From Gnetum montanum (Eukaryota > Streptophyta > Gnetopsida > Gnetales > Gnetaceae), in NCBI GenBank assembly GCA_015680685.1, contig MNCI01004529.1, positions 3,317 to 67,316 on the forward strand: DNA of 64,000 nt, read 5' to 3'. Positions 1 through 9,600 of the stretch are shown piece by piece (positions within the stretch are counted from its first letter, which is position 1; each line of letters begins with the position of its first letter). The notes under the pieces were generated by a model that was given only the letters and a program-made list of their open reading frames with translations, made no database searches and had not been told where the DNA came from. A program made the position numbers and the translations under genes.

Positions 1-874
1 TCTACACAAATCTGCTTTCTTTTCCGTCTATTTCCATCAAATCTTGCTCTATTTCTAGTTTTCTTGTGGAACTATCTCTTTCTATGGGGAAAATTAGGAG
101 TAGATTTGCAGAGTTGTGCTCAAATGTTTTTGCAAAATTTTATTTGTTATAAGTAGGTATTATAAGGACCGCATAGACTAGGTAGTTGAACAAAATAGGA
201 AACTTTCAACAACTCATAGTACTTGGCAAAGTTGGCTAAATCTTTTTAAAGTAAGTCATTTGTAGTTTACACACAACGTAATCGTTACATTTCACATAAC
301 CGCACGCCGCAATAGCACACACACATACTTACATTAACTACTAATTTTATTTGGAGGTATCTGGGCCTTGGTGTTCAGAGACCAATAGGCACCTAAATCT
401 TGTTCGAGCACACTCGTTGGCGGTCGCGTCCCAAATGGTCGCCAACACAAGGTTCTCTAAGGTGGACTACCATCGTTGATGAAGGATTTTCTCCTCAAAG
501 AAAGAAGGAGAATTAGTATACTGAGAGTGCCTAGAAAAGAAATCTTTGTCCTCTCTATGTGGCTATAGAAACAAGGGTGGTGGGAGATTCTTGTCCTTGG
601 AGATAACAAGCCTCTATGCATTTGTCCCTATAGAGTTGTACTTCTATAGGTTGATAATCCCTAGAGATGCTATTTTTTGGTTCATACTTAGGCCTCGTTG
701 CTTCAAGGCCAAGCCTCTAGCATTAGACCATGAACATGGCAAAAAAAGATCAATTTATAGTTAACAAGATGTTACCATCCATACCTCTCCAATGCAATTG
801 CTCATCCTAATGGAGGATTAAGATGAATTCCAAATAATAGAGATTCGAATGGGTATATCCAAATTTTTTTGGAT
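1..874 (-). pseudogene. B3 gag 5' region (decayed), window-edge fragment
   Basis: Positions about 480-830 align, in the same orientation, with 63540-63890, which is the N-terminal gag region of element B2. I therefore read this as the continuation of the B3 gag/leader that starts at 7875 on the minus strand and is interrupted by Copia element E. No long open frame survives. Positions 1-480 are not clearly homologous to anything else in the window; 400-450 is noticeably richer in GC and CpG than its surroundings. The rest of B3 lies left of the window. The assignment of 480-830 is reasonable; that of 1-480 is a guess from position. Confidence 0.4.
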
Positions 875-2073
875 TGTTGAACTTAGAAGGGAAGGGGGAT
901 GAATAAGTTTCTCAAATAAAAACTTAAACAAAAAAAGAACACACACAAAGTTATGTGGTTTCCCAACTTGGGTACTCCACACTTGGAGGATAGATTGCAA
1001 GCACAACTTTGGACTTTTTTGCTTTCAAAATTTGGTTGAAAGGTTCACATCCTGTACAGTCATCAATCCCCACTCTGATGTGTTGCACCATAGCACAAAT
1101 CACTCAACCCTACAAGGTCCCATCAAGCTTTAAAATTTGGTTTTAAGGCTTCCACAACCTTTACAATCTTGAGCTCTACATCGGAGCATTATACCACAAC
1201 ACCAACAACTCAATCCCACAAGATCCTAACAAGCTTAATCACATCAAACTAGTAGGACAACAAGAACAAGAATTATAAGGAATACTTGCAACTCAATTTT
1301 CTAATCCCTACATGGTTAGGTATAACACACTTTACAAAGATAGAATGATTAGATGATGAGAAGAAACAAAGAATTCAATGATTACAAATGATTGTATAAT
1401 GAATACAACAATGCTTACTCTTTTTCCAATGCACATGAATTCTTCTTATAGTTATCTTATTGCTAAATCCTTCTCGAAACTTGTGCAAGATCTATCTAAT
1501 GGTCACTAATGATCTTGGGAGATTTCTTTCCCATGCCTGGGACATATTTATGAATTTGCCTTCAAATTTGGAAAGATGTCTTTGTTTCCTAAAAGACATC
1601 TTTCTAAAGTCTCTACTTTGGAAGACTTCTTTGTCTTGTGGAAGATGTCTTTTTGGACTTGGTCTATAATCTACAAATATGTCTTTGTCTAAGAAATATG
1701 TCTTACTATTTCTAAAGAAATCTTTATTTGAATCCACTCCAAATCTACCAAGACATCTAATACTTTGCATAGACATCTTTCTTCACTTTTTCTTTGTCTT
1801 TTGAATGCATCATTCCTTGTCCATAGTCTTGACCTTTTGCATACTTAGATGATGATAACTTTGCTTGTTTAATATTTGTTCCTAGTCCATGTTCTTTGGA
1901 TGTTCATTTAAAGACATGTGGATGACATCCTCGTTTGATCTCTAGGATAGTTTGTTCCTTATCCTCTTTAGCTCATCTTGGTTTCTTGTGTACATAGTCC
2001 TAAAAACACAATAACTTTTGTCTTTATTTTACTTAATGTTTTGAGGATAAAAAAACACACCAAAAGGTCCACA
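875..2073 (-). repeat. Element E 3' LTR
   Basis: It is co-linear with 5690-7768 from the aaataaaaacttaaa segment near 910 to ggtccaca at 2066-2073. On the minus strand it begins TGTGGACCTTTTGGTG and ends near TTCAACA at 875. It contains the uninterrupted version of the site where A-solo sits in the other LTR (ttccttatcct near 1957), so it records the pre-insertion state. The small ORFs in it (818-1006, 1492-1776) have no protein resemblance and are LTR noise. Confidence 0.7.
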
Positions 2074-2088
2074 ATCTCCCCCTTTTTG
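2074..2088 (-). other. Element E polypurine tract
   Basis: On the minus strand the sequence AAAAAGGGGGAGAT directly abuts the LTR start TGTGGACC. This is the plus-strand DNA primer site expected beside a 3' LTR, and its exact form is typical of SIRE-like Copia elements. Confidence 0.7.
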
Positions 2089-4650
2089 GTGATTTTCAAA
2101 ACTTAAGAAAATGGATTAGTGATCATATAAATATAACCATACTACTCTCCCCCTTTTCGAATAGCAACAAAAAGGATAAGGTGCAAAAACTTGGATAGAA
2201 AAGAGATAAAAGAGAAAAATAATCTAGAGAGTCAAGTATCACTCATAATCCTAGAATAATATAGGTAGTATGTATTTATTAGATCCATGAATAGGTGCCC
2301 CAAATTTTGCAAGAGCAAAACAAACCTTCCAAGTGAAATGCAACCTTGAAGTGATGCAAAGGCTTAAGTAACTTGTCTCTAAAACAATAAGTCATTAGTA
2401 GTGCAAGCTGCTTACAATTCAAATAATCTTCATTTTTATACAACATTAGCAAATGTGCATATCTTTATGGTGAGGTGAATATAGCCATCTAGCTTCTCAA
2501 TGGATTCTCATAGAGTAATCATGTTATTGCTCACAATGTAGTAGGTAATGTACTACATCCTTCACTTAAGGTGTGATTGTGAAAATTGAAAACTATTCTT
2601 TTGAGGTCAAAAAAAGGAGCTACAATTAATTCAAAAAGAACCATCAATAGCCAATTTTAAAGATCAAATCTATGAGTGAGACATGCATATTCTGTTGTTT
2701 ATTCAAGACAATGCAACATCCAAAACCAATGATCAAAGATAAAACACTCTAACAAATATACATTCATACACTTCCTTAAATTTTCTACTAATGTAAATAT
2801 GATCACATAAAAATAGTCAAAGATAGAGCATGTAGACATAGGTTTTTTATTAAGTATCACACAAATAGGAAAGCAAGAATATTACAAGCGTTGCCACACA
2901 TATCAAGAATTAATCCAAATTTTTCAACCAATATTTAAGCTTGAAGTAAAGTGTGAACATTGAGGAGCAATTAATCTATTTTCAAAATAAATTAGTATGG
3001 ATCTTTCATCTTGGTAAATGGGCATATAGCAATCTACAACTTGAAACCAACCATGCCAAATTCCCAAAATCTACATCTCAAAGAAAATTATTCAATTAAT
3101 AACTCAATCAAAAGCACAGATACTCAAAAATGATCATGGCCTTGCTCATGATTTCAACTATTTTTTGTATAGAAATAGATTCTTCATGCTTAAGCTTATG
3201 ATTGGATATTAGATAGCTGGGTTGTTAGTTCAAAATCCATGAGGACCAACAAAGATTAATGCTGAAGATAATTGATCTAATAGATAGCATTATGTAATTT
3301 TGGATTCAACTAAAAGAATTTATCAAAAAAAATATGAAATTCATGCATGTTAGTCAATACAAAAACCACAATCATTTACAAATAATAGATGTTGATAATG
3401 AATTAAGTATTCATATACCATTAAGTATCTTTTAAAGTCAACTATTCATTCCAATAAATACCTCTTAAAGTTCTTTTCTTATTCACTATGCATTTTGGTT
3501 GAAGTTTTCATGGACTCCCCCTACATTGATGGTCCCCAAGATGATTGAGATGTAGGCCCCCCATATATATGTGCTACTTATCTTGGGCTTTTAAGGTCAA
3601 TGTGCAAAAATCACAAACACACTATAACTGTAGATAAACAGTAAGCCTAATTTGTGGAGATCTAGGTCTTCAACCAATAATATTAATAGAGGTTTATCTC
3701 ATCTTATAAATGGCAAAAATCATACTATGAGCATAGGAACAGATCATCACAAGAATTTTAGATTAAGCAAGACAAGAAATCAAGCCAAGGGAAATCATTA
3801 CAAGTGCTATTATAGGTCTTCACAAAACTAATTAATATAAGAAATGCTCTAGACACTTATTCCACCATATATGATCTGGACATAGATAATTTAAGACTTC
3901 ACATATAATATCCTTATTAACTAGCAAGAAAAGAGATAGAGACATGCCTTGACTTACCTTGCTTGCCGATAAATTGAGAAGATTAATGGAGTTTGAAATG
4001 AGGTCCCCTATCATGAAGTACTTCCTATCCTTAGGTTCTCTTTCATTAGATTGTGTATGTGATGTCTCTATTTGTTCATTTTCCTTGTGATAGAACTTTG
4101 AATCAATTTTTGCATTATTTTTAAAACTCCACATCTCTTCGTTCTCATTTATTGGTACCTACATAATTTTTTTACCAAAGTCCTTTTGACAAGACCAAGC
4201 ATTAATCTTATTTTGATCATCATAATTAGGAACATTTTTACATATAAAAGTAGTTTCATTCTTATAATCAGAATTATCAAACCTTACTATACTTGACTTT
4301 AAGCTTGAAACTTCAAGTGTTGCTTCCTCTAAATTTTTTGGCTAATTTTTAGGAATTTCCTCATCTTAAAATATGTTGTAGTCCTTTTTGTAAGAGGTTA
4401 GTGGTTGATTCCCAGCTTTATGTTTGAGATCTCTTCTTTCATTGTAGCATGAATAGCATTCAACTTAGAAAGAATTAGTTTCTTTGTCTTCCTAATCAAA
4501 TGATGTAAGAGAAAAATTTCTTCTTTAAATTCACTATACCTCTCATCACACTTACCATTTTGTTCAATCATATGTGAGAAGATTCATCAATAAGCACCAT
4601 GCAGATGAGATGAGAATCTCTAGGAGAATTACACACTTCTTCTTCACTTT
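2089..4650 (-). other. Element E internal spacer, no recognisable pol
   Basis: This is 2.5 kb of AT-rich sequence between gag and the polypurine tract, where integrase, RT and RNase H would normally lie. I see no YVDD-type RT motif, no integrase or RNase H signature and no long ORF. A 100-codon minus ORF at 3832-4134 is charged and polar and may be an extension of gag, but I cannot assign it. Either pol was deleted or the element never carried it. Confidence 0.45.
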
Positions 4651-5660
4651 GCTCATTGTCATCCCAACTTATATAAAATTTGGTCTTTTTTTGGTTCCTC
4701 ATCATTGGATCTATTCTTTCGCTAAACTTTGCTATCATTTGGATCACTAGGACATTTTAAGGTCATATGGCCTCTTCTTCCACAAACCCAACACTCTATG
4801 GAAGAAAAATCTAGATTAGAAGAATTTAAAAAATTTCTACCTCTTTCTCTACCTTTGAAGAAATTTGGTCTTTGTTGTTATGGATATGTCCCTTAGTTTC
4901 TTATTGTAAGTTATTGTTGTAGTCTCCTTGAGAGAAGAGCAATCTCATTGTCATTGCCCTCATCATGCTCATTCACCTTCTTCTCCTTGGAGACAGTCTT
5001 TATAGCAATAGGTTTTTCTTGAATTTCTTCTTCACTTATGAGATTCATTTTATAGGTAATAAGATCACTTTGAAGTTCCTCAAATCTTAGAGTTGAAAAA
5101 TCTCTGGTTTCCTCCATGACTATAACTTTAGGCCTAAACTCCAATTGAAGAGTTCTAATCATTTTGATGATAATGTTAATTTCTGGCAAGTCTTTCCCTA
5201 TTTCTTTAATGGCTACAACAAGATCATTAGCTCTAGAAAAATAATCCTTGATTTTCTCACATTCTCACATTTTTAGTTTATCATATTTTGATTACTTAAA
5301 AATAGAGGTTCCTTCATAAGTAACTTCTAAAGTTTGCCAAATTTGTTTGGCCTTTTTACATCTTGCTACCCTATTGAATTCAAATTTATTCAATGCACAA
5401 TATAAACAATTTTTTTCTTTTAAATCAAACATGAAATTATCCTTTTCCTCTTGAAACCATTTGGAGCAAGGCTTGATGATGCCAATGGTGCTATCAATGG
5501 GTGGAGTGTAGCCTTCCAAGATTGATTCCTAGACATCAAACTCCATGGATTCAAAGAACCCTTACATTCTAGCTTTCCAATAGGCAAAGTTGAATCCATC
5601 AAACATGGGTGGCTTTGTGTAAGAAGTTCCCTTAATTTTTCACCCTTGAAAGTTCATGAT
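4651..5660 (-). pseudogene. Element E Copia-type gag (UBN2-like), broken
   Basis: The frame is split into several minus-strand pieces (5420-5602, 5292-5519, 4911-5189) by frameshifts and stops. The order of motifs is that of plant Copia gag: an N-terminal WK-rich part; a KKAKQIWQTLEVTYEGT segment (5300-5390), the hallmark of the UBN2/gag domain; an FRPKVIVMEETRDFSTL segment (about 5085-5135); and an intact CX2CX4HX4C zinc knuckle at 4752-4793 (CWVCGRRGHMTLKC). The knuckle would bind RNA in the virus-like particle. It lies just inside the primer-binding site, as expected for the first gene. It cannot make a full protein as it stands. Confidence 0.75.
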
Positions 5661-5677
5661 GAAATAAAGAATACCAA

Positions 5678-5689
5678 GCTTTGATGCCA
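5678..5689 (-). other. Element E primer-binding site, tRNA-Met type
   Basis: The minus strand reads TGGCATCAAAGC, matching 10 of 12 bases of the initiator tRNA-Met primer site TGGTATCAGAGC used by most plant Copia elements. It lies beside the 5' LTR and fixes the element's orientation. Confidence 0.75.
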
Positions 5690-5792
5690 CTTTAAAGGGA
5701 GGGGGGAGGGGGAGAGAGAGAGAGAGAAAAATAAATTCTTCAAATAAAAACTTAAAAAAATGAATCACACACACAAATTTACATGGTTTCCA

Positions 5793-5934
5793 AATTTGGG
5801 TACTCCACACTTGGAATGTAGATTGCAAGCACACCTCTAGACTTTGTTGCTCTCAAAATGTGNCAATTTGGGTACTCCACACTTGGAATGTAGATTGCAA
5901 GCACACCTCTAGACTTTGTTGCTCTCAAAATATG
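5793..5934. other. Assembly artefact: 70-bp duplicated overlap around a single N
   Basis: Positions 5793-5862 and 5865-5934 are the same 70 bases with one mismatch, separated by one N (5863) and one base. The partner LTR (about 970-1030) has only one copy. This is best read as two contig ends that overlap but were joined without merging. Confidence 0.8.
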
Positions 5935-6811
5935 ATTGAAGGGTCCACATCCTATACAATTGTCAAGCCCTACTATGGAGTGTTGTACTATATCACAAAT
6001 CACTCAACCCCACAAGGTCCCATCAGGCTTGGAAATATGGTTTTAATGCTTCCACAACATTTACAATCTTGAGCTCCACATCAGAGTCTAATACGACAAC
6101 ACCAATTACTCAATCTTGTAGGATCCTGACAAGCTCAATCACATCAACCCTGTAGGGAAACAAGAACAAGAAGTACAAAGAATAATTGCAACTCAATTTT
6201 TTGATCCTTGCATAGTTAGGTACAACACACTTTACAAAGCGAAAATGATTAAATAATGAGAAGCAACAAAGAATTTAATGATTACAAATGATTGTACAAT
6301 GAGTGAACGAATGCTTGCTCTTTTGCAAATGCACATGAAGTCTTCTTATAGCTACTGTGTTGCTAAATCCTTCTTGAAACTTATGTAATAGCTAGATAAT
6401 AATCACTAATAATCATAGGAGATGTATTTTCTACACCTAAAACATCTTTTTGAATTGGCCTTTAAATTTAGGAAGATGTATTTTTATTTCCTAAAAGATG
6501 TCTATCTAAAGTCTCTACTCTGGAAGATGTCTTTATCTAGGAAAGATGTCTTACTATTTTTGAATATGTCTTTGTCTAAATCCACTCTAAATATTTCAAT
6601 ATTTTTTTTTGCTTCCTAGAGATGTCTTTCTTCATTTTCCCTTTGTCTTTTGAATGTATCATTCCTTGTCCATAGTCTTGACCTTCCACATGCTTAAATG
6701 ATGATAACTTTGCTTGTTCAATAGAAAGTCCTTGTCTACATTCTTTGGATGTTCATTTGAAGACATGTGGATGACATCCTCCTTTGATCTCTAGGATAGT
6801 TCATTCCTTGT

Positions 6812-7662
6812 TGATGAGTCATGAATTTAATGATAGCTGCGATAACACACCCACGATATCGCATCTGCAGTATCACAGCCAACGTGATATTGTGTACGCG
6901 ATACGCGATATTGCAGCCTATCTCCTCATCTATAAATAAGAGGTAGACAGATTTGATAGGTAGCTTTTAGTTAGTTTAGAGTTAATTTTGATTTTAGTTC
7001 TTGTTTTTCCTCTCTCCCTTTTCCTCTCAATGTATGCCCGCAGTGTGGTGAATGTAATTGTATGACATCCTTTATTCGAGTGTGACGTACTTGGACACGC
7101 ACATGACCAGCAATAAAGATCGAGATTACTTCATCATTGCAGCATTCACTTAGCTTAACTATTTAATTAATTGTTATTTACTACTTTCCTAGTTAATCTC
7201 TTCTCACCCTTAAACTCCTATTAAACACGGAATGAGTAGGACTTGATTATAAGCATTTAAGTGTGACTACTTGGTAACCCTGTAGCGTACTTAGGATCTT
7301 CGCTTAGTAATCCTAGTAGTAGTCATGCACGAAGTCCAAGATGTGTACGGATGATCAAGGAACGGATCTCATCGCACTTAGGCTAGTTTAGATTCTCTCT
7401 CACCCTTTCTCTCTTAGCTTAGATAATATTACTTTCCATTGTCTTCAGGAGTAGCATTAGATTAGAAACCCATCATACACCTCACTCTAGACTAAACCAT
7501 ACATGACAAAGCTAATACTAGTCTAGGTGTGAAGACAGTGAACTACAACCTAAGGATAATTGTCTAGATACCACAACTAGCCCGTCTGTGGAGTTCGACC
7601 GAATCATGCATGAAACGCTCGTATTCATATGGTTGAGTGTAGGGGTACCTCACCACTCATCA
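6812..7662 (+). repeat. A-solo: solo LTR of the A/B Athila-like group
   Basis: It begins TGATGAGTCATGAATT and ends CACCACTCATCA, and is closest to the A2 5' LTR (50995-51840). No internal region adjoins it. It is flanked by cttgt (6807-6811) and cttat (7663-7667), a five-base target duplication with one change. The uninterrupted site is visible in the partner LTR near 1957 (ttccttatcct). U3 carries the phased palindromic boxes (6841, 6855, 6869, 6886 and 6907) and a TATAAATA at 6931, 18 bp after the last box. It arose by recombination between the two LTRs of a full element. The ORF at 7629-7976 runs out of it and is not a gene. Confidence 0.9.
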
Positions 7663-7768
7663 CTTATCCTATTTATCTCATCTTGTTTTGTTGTGTACAT
7701 CATCCAAAAAACACAATAGCTTTTATCTTGATTTCACTTAATGTTTTGAGCATACTAAAAGGTCCACA

Positions 7769-8005
7769 CTTTTATCTACTATGGCTTCTCACTGGTAGTC
7801 CTTTTTCTCATCTCATGTTGTCTATTATTTCTATCTCCATGTGGTGGAGATTCTTTCTTGTGAGTAGATACCATTTCAAAATAAATGTAAGTGTGATTTT
7901 AAAAAATATTACTATTATTACGAGAGATGGTTTGTTATGTTCGCATACAATGCTTCTATATGAATCCACTAGTTAATAATATTTCACCAGCTTAGCAAAA
8001 CTAAG
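7769..8005 (-). pseudogene. B3 leader and gag start
   Basis: Read on the minus strand from the primer site, this is the 5' leader of B3, followed by a candidate gag start at 7875. The peptide (MVSTHKKESPPHGDRNN...) is polar and basic like the starts of the A1 and B1 gags. After about 35 codons it is cut by element E at 7768 and should resume left of 875. No function can be retained. Confidence 0.5.
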
Positions 8006-8024
8006 TACCCAACAATAGTGCCAA
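8006..8024 (-). other. B3 primer-binding site, tRNA-Asp type
   Basis: The minus strand reads TTGGCACTATTGTTGGGTA directly after the LTR end CTACTCATCA. It is a decayed form of TGGCGCCGTTGCCGGGGA, complementary to the 3' end of plant tRNA-Asp and typical of Athila/Tat elements. It shows that 8025-8934 is a 5' LTR with its internal region to the left. Confidence 0.75.
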
Positions 8025-8934
8025 TGATGAGTAGTTGGAAATCCTCTATGCTTAAGCATACAAATTACAAGCATTCACAAGTGATCTAGTCAAATTACAA
8101 GCATTCACTAGTGATCTAGTCAAATTTCATGGATCTAATTACCCAAGTGGCTGATATCCATAACAGTAAATCATGGGGTTGCAAGGTCATTAACTTCCCA
8201 ACTCACATTAGTGTTTAATCTGTATGTATGATTAAGTGTGGGTTAAGGCATAAGATTTATATTTTTATATTTTCTCCTAATAGCTAGATAGCTGAGTAAA
8301 GGTTGAGTAATCAAATTTCTAATTTGATTAACTAGTTTATTAACTAACTTATTTTAACATGGAGTAACTGTTTCCACTTACTGTACACCTCCCAAACTAG
8401 TGTTAATACTATTGGATTACCAAGTGGCTATTGCTAGGCATACCAAATATCCACTACTAGGGTTATCAAGCATTAACACTTTATGCTTGAAGTGATCATG
8501 CTCACATGTTCATGATTAATTATATTAACTAATTAAAAACATTAATGTGAAGTGCATAGAAAGTAAAGTACAAGAAAGTAAAATTAAGCTAGCCTAAGTG
8601 TTGCAATGGATGTAGAAAATCTCAATTTTATTGTCACTCATGTCAATGTGTTCAAGTATATAGGCACTTGAATAAAACTCCATACAATCTCTTAGATCCA
8701 CACTGCAAGCACTTAGAGATAAAATATTCTAACTCTAGGGAAAAAAACTACAAGAGTTCAACTAAGGCTACAATTGAAAGATGTCATAAATTTGAGGGAT
8801 GCATGCATTTATATAGGTAATGACTACATCAACATCAATGTATTTGCATCAATGCATCCTATCATGCATTGATAAGGATGGGGCTATGTCAACAGGGATG
8901 TGTTGACACAACCTATCTTATTTATGTTTCATCA
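8025..8934 (-). repeat. B3 5' LTR
   Basis: It is homologous over its length to the B2 3' LTR (15193-16031), with the same minus orientation and termini (plus strand TGATGAGTAG...TTTCATCA). Upstream of a minus-strand TATATAAA (8810-8817) is an array of CATCAA/TTGATG boxes at 8833, 8847, 8867, 8887 and 8901. A 30-bp tandem duplication (8061-8120) lies in the U5 side. It interrupts the hAT-like transposase remnant at 8935. Confidence 0.8.
8827..8906 (-). promoter_or_regulatory. Phased CATYGATG-type box array in B3 U3
   Basis: Boxes of the CATCAA / TGTCAA / TGTTGA type start at 8833, 8847, 8867, 8887 and 8901, giving spacings of 14, 20, 20 and 14 bp, with an extra copy at 8827. The array lies just upstream (minus strand) of the TATA box at 8810-8817. 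It is less regular than the B2 array but has the same core and position. Confidence 0.55.
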
Positions 8935-9600
8935 ATTTTTAAAAGATAAACTTCTTGTATTTATTCACTCTTCAACCACCTTAAACATTATTTATTCCTT
9001 TCCATTTGATATCCATAAAACATTTGAAAACTTGAAAATTGAATCTCCATACCTATTTGATTTTAAATATGTAGCATATATAATCAAATTTTTCTCTAAT
9101 GAGTGACTTGTATTCTCATCATTTATTAAGGAAAAGAATGAACTACATTGTAGATCTTGTTTTTGTTGTTGCTCAAGGTATTTAGATATAGAAAAAATGA
9201 ATTCATTTGCTGCCTTTCTATTAAGATATGAAGAATAACCATTAATTTTAGGAATATGAGATGTCTCTAATTTCATAAGAAGTTCACATAGCTTCTCATA
9301 TTTGATTAGTAATAGGTCTTCTTTACACATAAAATAAGCTACTTTCATTGTAGTGAAAACTCATTTCTTATTAGTTTTTTCTTAGTTCTTATGTTTTGGT
9401 ATTTCTTGAACTTGGTTATTCTTTAACTCAAACCATCTTCTTTAAGTTTCTTGATGTGCTTTGGTCTTTCATGAGAAATACAATAATTATATTGAATGCT
9501 TATAAAACCATTTTCTTTTCCCCATGGACCCTTTTTACTAAAATTTTCACAATATATAGATTTCATTACTATCCCTAAAACACCACTATTTATACATATT
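8935..9600 (-). pseudogene. hAT-like transposase fragment (DUF4371/KIAA1586-like)
   Basis: Read from about 9600 down, the minus strand first gives a broken segment with YCENFSKKGPWGKENGFI, resembling the cysteine-containing N-terminal segment of such proteins. The 118-codon frame at 8992-9348 follows. It begins AYFMCKEDLLLIKYEKLCEL and contains SSFFSLINDENTSHSLEKNL, which corresponds to the conserved 'FxLxIDESTDxSxxKxLIIY' block of hAT-like transposases; the usual DEST is NDENT here. It is truncated on its C-terminal side by the B3 LTR at 8934. Terminal inverted repeats were not found, so the extent of the transposon is unknown. Confidence 0.55.

Larger units (their letters stand above)
875..7768 (-). 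mobile_element. Element E: SIRE/Maximus-like Ty1/copia retrotransposon lacking pol
   Basis: This is a minus-strand element with 3' LTR at 875-2073, a polypurine tract at 2074-2088, a 3.6 kb internal region, a tRNA-Met-type primer site at 5678-5689 and 5' LTR at about 5690-7768. Only gag is recognisable inside; no protease, integrase, RT or RNase H motif was seen on either strand. The PPT-LTR junction (minus strand GGGGGAGATTGTGGACC) is characteristic of the SIRE/Maximus lineage. The 5' LTR is enlarged by an inserted solo LTR (6812-7662) and by an assembly duplication at 5793-5934. It lies in the leader/gag of B3. No clean target-site duplication was found (left tggat, right ctttt). Confidence 0.7.
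5690..7768 (-). repeat. Element E 5' LTR, interrupted by a solo LTR
   Basis: It aligns with 875-2073 once the inserted A-solo LTR (6812-7662) and the duplication across the N at 5863 are removed; the remainder, about 1.15 kb, is close to the 1.2 kb partner. It starts beside the primer site and ends at ggtccaca (7761-7768). A G-rich and GA-repeat stretch (5696-5727) has expanded near the primer-site end relative to the partner LTR. Confidence 0.7.

Noticed and set aside
5793-5934. Apparent 70-bp tandem repeat
   Set aside because: It is split by a single N and absent from the partner LTR; treated as an assembly overlap.
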